From JBGLNJ01 sp964353405 (GTDB lineage: Bacteria; Chloroflexota; Anaerolineae; Fen-1058), in NCBI GenBank assembly GCA_964353405.1, contig CAYGWJ010000215.1, positions 1-16,388 of the forward strand: 16,388 bases of DNA, read 5' to 3'. Numbering within the stretch: the first letter of the stretch is position 1; every line of letters starts with the position of its first letter. Below are positions 13,462 to 16,388 of the stretch, piece after piece. The notes under the pieces were generated by a model. The model did no database searches. It was given only the letters and a program-made list of their open reading frames with translations, and was not told the DNA's origin. Both the position numbers and the translations under genes were made by a program.

Positions 13462-13947
13462 TCACGAGCCGCCCAGCTTGTCCAGGTCAAGGCCCTCGAT
13501 GAGGTCTTTGAACGCGCTGGGCGTTTCTTCGGGCGACTCGGCGTCTTCTTCGGGCGTGATGGCCGCATGCTCCATCACACTTTCTTCTACATAGATCGGC
13601 ACTTGAGCGCGCACGGCCAGTGCAATCGCGTCGCTGGGCCGTGAGTCAATCTCCATCCTCTTGCCGTTACGCTCGACGACGATGGTGGCGTAAAAGGTGT
13701 CGCTCCGCAATTCGTTGACGAGGACGTGAATGATTTTGCCGCCCAGCTCCGTGATGGTGGTTTTCAGCAGGTCGTGCGTCAGGGGGCGGGCCACTTCGAC
13801 TTCTTGCAATTGGATGGTGATGGCTTCGGCTTCATAGGGGCCAATCCAGATGGGCAGGTAGCGTTCGCTCTCCAGGTCCTTGAGAATCACCACTCGATGA
13901 TTGGACATCAAGCTCACGCGAATGCTATCTATCTTGACCTCGATCAT
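13462..13947 (-). CDS. Bifunctional nuclease family protein (DUF151/BFN)
   Basis: This 161-residue protein of the BFN/DUF151 family has members in plants with both RNase and DNase activity; bacterial roles are poorly known. The family core is complete: MIEVKIDSIRVSL, the conserved YLPIWIGPYEAEAI (about 31-44), THDLLKTTI, and SRPSDAIALAVR (about 102-113), followed by VPIYVEESVME. The last 40 residues are acidic and include EEDAESPEETP, which probably forms a disordered tail. The start at 13947 is fixed by AGGAGG 5 nt upstream and by the family N-terminus; the frame runs further upstream, but those codons precede the ribosome binding site. It has its own promoter at 14005-14033 and a hairpin after its end. 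Confidence 0.9.
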   Translation of the reverse strand: MIEVKIDSIRVSLMSNHRVVILKDLESERYLPIWIGPYEAEAITIQLQEVEVARPLTHDLLKTTITELGGKIIHVLVNELRSDTFYATIVVERNGKRMEIDSRPSDAIALAVRAQVPIYVEESVMEHAAITPEEDAESPEETPSAFKDLIEGLDLDKLGGS

Positions 13948-14004
13948 GACCGCCTCCTCGTTACCCTCACGCCCCTCTCTGCATGTCCATCCCTGACGAC
14001 GCGG

Positions 14005-14033
14005 ATTATACCACAGGCAAATAGGCAAAACAA
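14005..14033 (-). promoter_or_regulatory. Promoter with extended -10 for the bifunctional nuclease gene
   Basis: On the minus strand, a perfect TATAAT (14010-14005) is preceded by TGTGG, an extended -10. TTGTTT (14033-14028, 3 of 6 matches to TTGACA) lies at 17-bp spacing. The -10 box is 57 nt before the start codon. It faces away from the promoter at 14082-14111. Confidence 0.7.
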
Positions 14034-14048
14034 GGGAGTGCGTATTCC

Positions 14049-14073
14049 GAGCGCAGCGAGCGGAGCGAGCGGC
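14049..14073. repeat. GAGCG(n)AGCGAGCGGAGCGAGC-type motif between divergent promoters
   Basis: The stretch is built from repeated GAGCG/GCGAGCG words and includes the self-complementary-like GCGAGCGGAGCGAGC. CGTATT flanks it on both sides as a direct repeat (14041-14046 and 14073-14078). It fills the space between the two -35 regions of the divergent promoters, so it may be an operator or just a common GC-rich low-complexity word. Confidence 0.4.
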
Positions 14074-14081
14074 GTATTACT

Positions 14082-14111
14082 TTGACAATGACCGTAGGAT
14101 TGTGGTAGCAT
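14082..14111 (+). promoter_or_regulatory. Promoter for the adenosine-specific kinase gene
   Basis: A perfect -35 box TTGACA (14082-14087) is followed after 18 bp by TAGCAT (14106-14111, 4 of 6 matches), preceded by TGG as an extended -10. The start codon lies 53 nt after the -10 box. It diverges from the nuclease promoter about 50 bp away, so the two may be co-regulated. Confidence 0.65.
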
Positions 14112-14163
14112 AAGTGACCGCAGACCGCCGCGCGCGATCCTACATTGCAAAGGAGAGGACACT

Positions 14164-14649
14164 ATGGAACTTTTACTTGTCACGATTGAAAATCAGGGTC
14201 TCAACTTTATCCTGGGCCAATCGCATTTCATCAAGACCGTCGAGGACTTGCACGAGACGCTGGTGCAGGCCGTGCCCGGCATCAAATTTGGGCTGGCGTT
14301 TTGCGAGGCGTCCGGCCTGGCGTTGGTGCGGGCCAGCGGCACCGATCCGGCGCTGGTCGAGCTGGCCAAGAAGAACGCGCTGGCGCTCTCCGCGGGTCAC
14401 TCGTTCATCATCCTGTTGGGCAACGGATATTTTCCGGTCAACGTGCTCAACCAGGTCAAAATGGTGCCGGAAGTCTGCCGAATCTTTTGTGCCACGGCCA
14501 ATCCCGTAGAAGTCATCTTGGCCGAGACGGAGCAGGGACGGGGCATCCTGGGTGTGATTGACGGCGACAAGACCAAGGGCGTCGAGGATGAGTCCGGCGT
14601 AGCCTGGCGCATCGGGTTCTTACGCAAGATTGGCTACAAGCTTGGCTGA
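14164..14649 (+). CDS. Adenosine-specific kinase family protein (PF04008)
   Basis: This 161-residue protein matches the small 'adenosine specific kinase' family along its whole length, best known from archaea and some bacteria. The strongest signatures are NALALSAGHSFIILLGNGYF (about 76-95), then VPEVCRIFCATANPVEVILA and ETEQGRGILGVIDG (99-140), and the terminal WRIGFLRKIGYKLG. Structures of this family suggest adenosine or nucleotide binding, but the enzymology is thin, so the name should be taken as a family label. It is cytoplasmic, with no signal or membrane segment. It is a single-gene unit: its own promoter at 14082-14111, AGGAG (14151-14155) 8 nt before the ATG, and a heptamer repeat hairpin straight after the stop that separates it from convergent corA. 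Confidence 0.92.
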   Translation: MELLLVTIENQGLNFILGQSHFIKTVEDLHETLVQAVPGIKFGLAFCEASGLALVRASGTDPALVELAKKNALALSAGHSFIILLGNGYFPVNVLNQVKMVPEVCRIFCATANPVEVILAETEQGRGILGVIDGDKTKGVEDESGVAWRIGFLRKIGYKLG

Positions 14650-14827
14650 TAGCGGATGGCAGATAGCCAATAGCGGATGGCTAATAGCGGATGGCTAATA
14701 GCTGATAGCCAATGGTGCGACCGTCAGTTGTCAGCTATCTGCCATTTGCCATTTGCCATTTGCCATTTGCCATTTGCCATTTGCCATTTGCCATTTGCTA
14801 TTTGCCATTTGCTATCTGCCATCCGCC
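14650..14827. repeat. Heptamer repeat array with large inverted arms
   Basis: This noncoding tract fills the gap between two convergent genes. The right part is a 7-bp tandem array: eight perfect GCCATTT units (14741-14796), then GCTATTT, GCCATTT, GCTATCT and GCCATCC. The left part (14650-14715) is made of complementary-type units in a 14-bp pattern (GGATGGC + TAATAGC). GCGGATGGCAGATAGC (14652-14667) and GCTATCTGCCATCCGC (14811-14826) are perfect 16-bp reverse complements, so the whole tract can fold on itself. It begins right after the kinase stop codon and ends 6 nt before the end of corA. It may act as a two-way terminator. An open frame across it gives only a repeating seven-residue peptide and is not a gene. 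Confidence 0.85.
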
Positions 14828-14832
14828 AACCA

Positions 14833-15828
14833 TCACATCCAGCCCCGCCTGCGAATCCACAGGAACATGCCCACTGGGGTGAGAAACATGGCGGCGGCAG
14901 CCACGATAAAGGCCGGGCCGGCCGTCCACACTTTGAGCGGATCCTCGATGGGTTGGAAAAAATTCATACCAAAGAACCCGGCGGCAAACGAAATGGGCAT
15001 AAAGAGCGTTGTCACCACGGTGAGCGTCTTCATAATCTCGTTCATCCGGTTGTTGATGACTGAAAGGTACGTGTCCAGCGCGCCGCCTACCAGGTCGCGC
15101 AGACTCTCGTTGATGTCGTACATCCGGACGAGGTGATCGTACACGTCGCGGAAATAGACGCGATCTTTGGTGTCAATCACCGGATAGTCGTCGCGCGCTA
15201 GCTTGTTGAGCACCTCCCGCTGCGGCGAGATGATGCGGCGCAGGTGCAGCACTGAGCGCTTGAGCCTGAAAATTTGTGCCAGGGTATCCGGTGTCGGTTT
15301 GTCAAAGACCTCGTCTTCGATCCGGTCAATCGCGTCGTCCATCTCGTCAACCACTGGCATATAGTCAGCCACAATTCCATCGGTCAATTCGTACAGCAAG
15401 TGATCGGCTCCCCCCTTCAGGTGACGCTCATCGCGCCGACAGTTCGCCCACACGCGATCCACGGCGGCAATCGGTTTGTCGTGATGAGTGACGAGATAGC
15501 CCTTTCCCAAAAAGATGTCCAGTTCCAAAGTATCCACGTGTTCGCCATCGTGCGCGTCTTTGTCAAAGACGACCGCGTGCAAGGCAATGTAGAGATACTG
15601 CCCCCAATCGTCCACCTTGGGCACGTGCGACTCTTGCAGCGCATCGTCCACGGCCAGCGGATGAAAGCCGAATGTGTTGAGCAGGATCGGCGCGTCTTGT
15701 TCTGGTGGCGTTTCGCAAAAATCCACCCACAAGAGGCCGCGCGAGTCCTTGATGGCAGCCTCGAACTGGTCGGGCTGGAGGTCAATGCGGATTTGCCCGT
15801 CTTGCGTGCGATACAGTGATCGGATCAT
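14833..15828 (-). CDS. corA: CorA-type magnesium/divalent cation transporter
   Basis: CorA proteins form pentameric inner-membrane channels for Mg2+, sometimes Co2+ or Ni2+. This protein has 331 residues (usual 310-370). The N-terminal cytoplasmic alpha/beta domain is followed by long helices (about 150-265), then two transmembrane segments near 268-286 and 305-325. The signature GMN (287-289, context FFGMNF) ends the first segment and is intact. The protein ends with a short basic tail (RRRGWM), as expected for CorA. A zinc-exporting ZntB-like member would share this layout, so the ion is not certain. The ATG at 15828 has only a weak ribosome binding site. The gene lies 39 nt after the oligopeptide ABC ATPase on the same strand and could be read with it, though the functions are unrelated. 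Confidence 0.93.
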   Translation of the reverse strand: MIRSLYRTQDGQIRIDLQPDQFEAAIKDSRGLLWVDFCETPPEQDAPILLNTFGFHPLAVDDALQESHVPKVDDWGQYLYIALHAVVFDKDAHDGEHVDTLELDIFLGKGYLVTHHDKPIAAVDRVWANCRRDERHLKGGADHLLYELTDGIVADYMPVVDEMDDAIDRIEDEVFDKPTPDTLAQIFRLKRSVLHLRRIISPQREVLNKLARDDYPVIDTKDRVYFRDVYDHLVRMYDINESLRDLVGGALDTYLSVINNRMNEIMKTLTVVTTLFMPISFAAGFFGMNFFQPIEDPLKVWTAGPAFIVAAAAMFLTPVGMFLWIRRRGWM

Positions 15829-15867
15829 GGTCTCGTGGAGGTGCGCTTCTGAGGCGCGCCGCAGATT

Positions 15868-16388
15868 CTATTGCGCCAGGTGGCAGGCCACCCAGTGATC
15901 CTTGGATAGCTCGCGCCACTGCGGCTCTTGCTCGGAGCAGATGCTTTGCGCGATCGGGCAGCGGGTGTGAAAGCGGCAGCCGCTTGGCGGGTTGACCGGG
16001 CTGGGCACATCGCCGGTGAGGATGATGCGCTTTCGCTGGCGTTCGGCCTTGGGATCCGGGATGGGCACCGCAGACAGCAACGCCCGCGCATAAGGGTGCA
16101 GCGGGTGATTGTAAAGCTGGTCCTTGTGCGCCAGGTCGACGATTTTGCCCAGGTACATGACCGCCACGCGGTCGCAGATATGGCGCACCATCGAAAGATC
16201 GTGCGCGATGAACAGGTACGTCAGCCCCAGTCTGTCTTGCAAGTCCTCCAGCAGATTCACCACCTGCGCCTGAATTGAAACGTCGAGCGCCGAGATGGGT
16301 TCATCGCAGATGATGAATTCCGGCTCCGAAGCCAGGGCGCGAGCCACGCCGATGCGCTGCCGCTGCCCGCCGGAAAACTCGTGCGGGT
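15868..16388 (-). CDS. Oligopeptide/dipeptide ABC transporter ATP-binding protein, 5' end missing
   Basis: This is the C-terminal part (about 173 residues) of an OppD/OppF/DppD/DppF-type ATPase that powers peptide or nickel import. The gene continues beyond the right edge of the window: the reading frame is open to base 16388. Visible are the ABC signature FSGGQRQR, Walker B FIICDEP, the D-loop SALD and the switch His in LFIAHDLSMV. The C-terminal oligopeptide-transporter extension (oligo_HPY) has PLHPYARALLSAVP and the Cys-bearing segment GCRFHTRCPIAQSIC, with a further Cys near the end (VACHLAQ). The internal ATG at 16347 is not the start, because the signature motif lies upstream of it. 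The usual permease and second ATPase genes would lie further right. OppD versus OppF cannot be told from this part. Confidence 0.93.
   Translation of the reverse strand, partial: PHEFSGGQRQRIGVARALASEPEFIICDEPISALDVSIQAQVVNLLEDLQDRLGLTYLFIAHDLSMVRHICDRVAVMYLGKIVDLAHKDQLYNHPLHPYARALLSAVPIPDPKAERQRKRIILTGDVPSPVNPPSGCRFHTRCPIAQSICSEQEPQWRELSKDHWVACHLAQ

Noticed and set aside
14741..14827. CRISPR array
   Set aside because: The units are 7 bp and contiguous, with no unique spacers of 25-45 bp and no cas genes nearby.
14677..15136. Open frames over the repeat array, with a repeating AICHLPF-type peptide
   Set aside because: The peptide is only the 7-bp repeat read in frame. The frames then run antisense through corA, with no start signal or family match.

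Overview
This 16.4 kb window is a compact, GC-rich bacterial chromosomal segment. Its genes are packed into short operons, many of them overlapping. No IS element, phage gene, rRNA, tRNA or CRISPR array was recognised. The gene mix points to a member of the Chloroflexota, Anaerolineae-like: a Firmicutes-style DnaB/DnaD/DnaI operon in GC-rich DNA, an actinobacterial-style phosphatidylinositol (mannoside) cluster, an ABC-2/SpoIIM fusion permease, an AAA-associated C-terminal domain, and a bifunctional nuclease. This assignment is inference from gene content; no marker phylogeny could be run.

Left block, + strand (1-5401): the 3' end of a coiled-coil protein gene, selB (selenocysteine elongation factor), then a lipid acyltransferase, a GT4 glycosyltransferase and a CDP-alcohol phosphatidyltransferase. 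The last three are the same trio as the mycobacterial pgsA1-patA-pimA locus. Second block, + strand (5580-8821): a well-formed promoter drives an ABC ATPase, its membrane partner (ABC-2 permease fused to a SpoIIM/DUF95 domain) and an RNase Z-like metallo-beta-lactamase-fold protein. A terminator hairpin follows.

Third block, - strand (8890-9889): a putative antitoxin gene overlaps a chimeric gene in which the first half of a PIN (VapC-like) domain is joined in frame to the AAA-associated C-terminal domain normally found on nitrate/sulfonate-type ABC ATPases. Fourth block, - strand (9965-13947): a bifunctional nuclease, then dnaB, a DnaD-domain protein and a DnaC/DnaI-type helicase loader. The loader carries two AAA+ domains in tandem, offset by exactly 191 residues (573 bp). 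DnaB, DnaD-like and the loader are overlapping genes, so a replicative helicase and its loading factors are probably made together.

Right block: divergent promoters separate the nuclease from an adenosine-specific kinase family gene (+). Beyond it are a CorA-type metal transporter (-) and the 3' part of an oligopeptide ABC transporter ATPase (-), cut by the window edge.

Three gene junctions (about 3502-3585, 6491-6560 and 14650-14827) carry degenerate 7-bp repeats with inverted copies. Each begins at or just before the stop codon of the upstream gene. The heptamer differs at each site but the layout is the same. The most unusual items are the double-AAA+ loader, the PIN/AAA-associated chimera, and this heptamer-repeat family with its effect on gene starts and ends.
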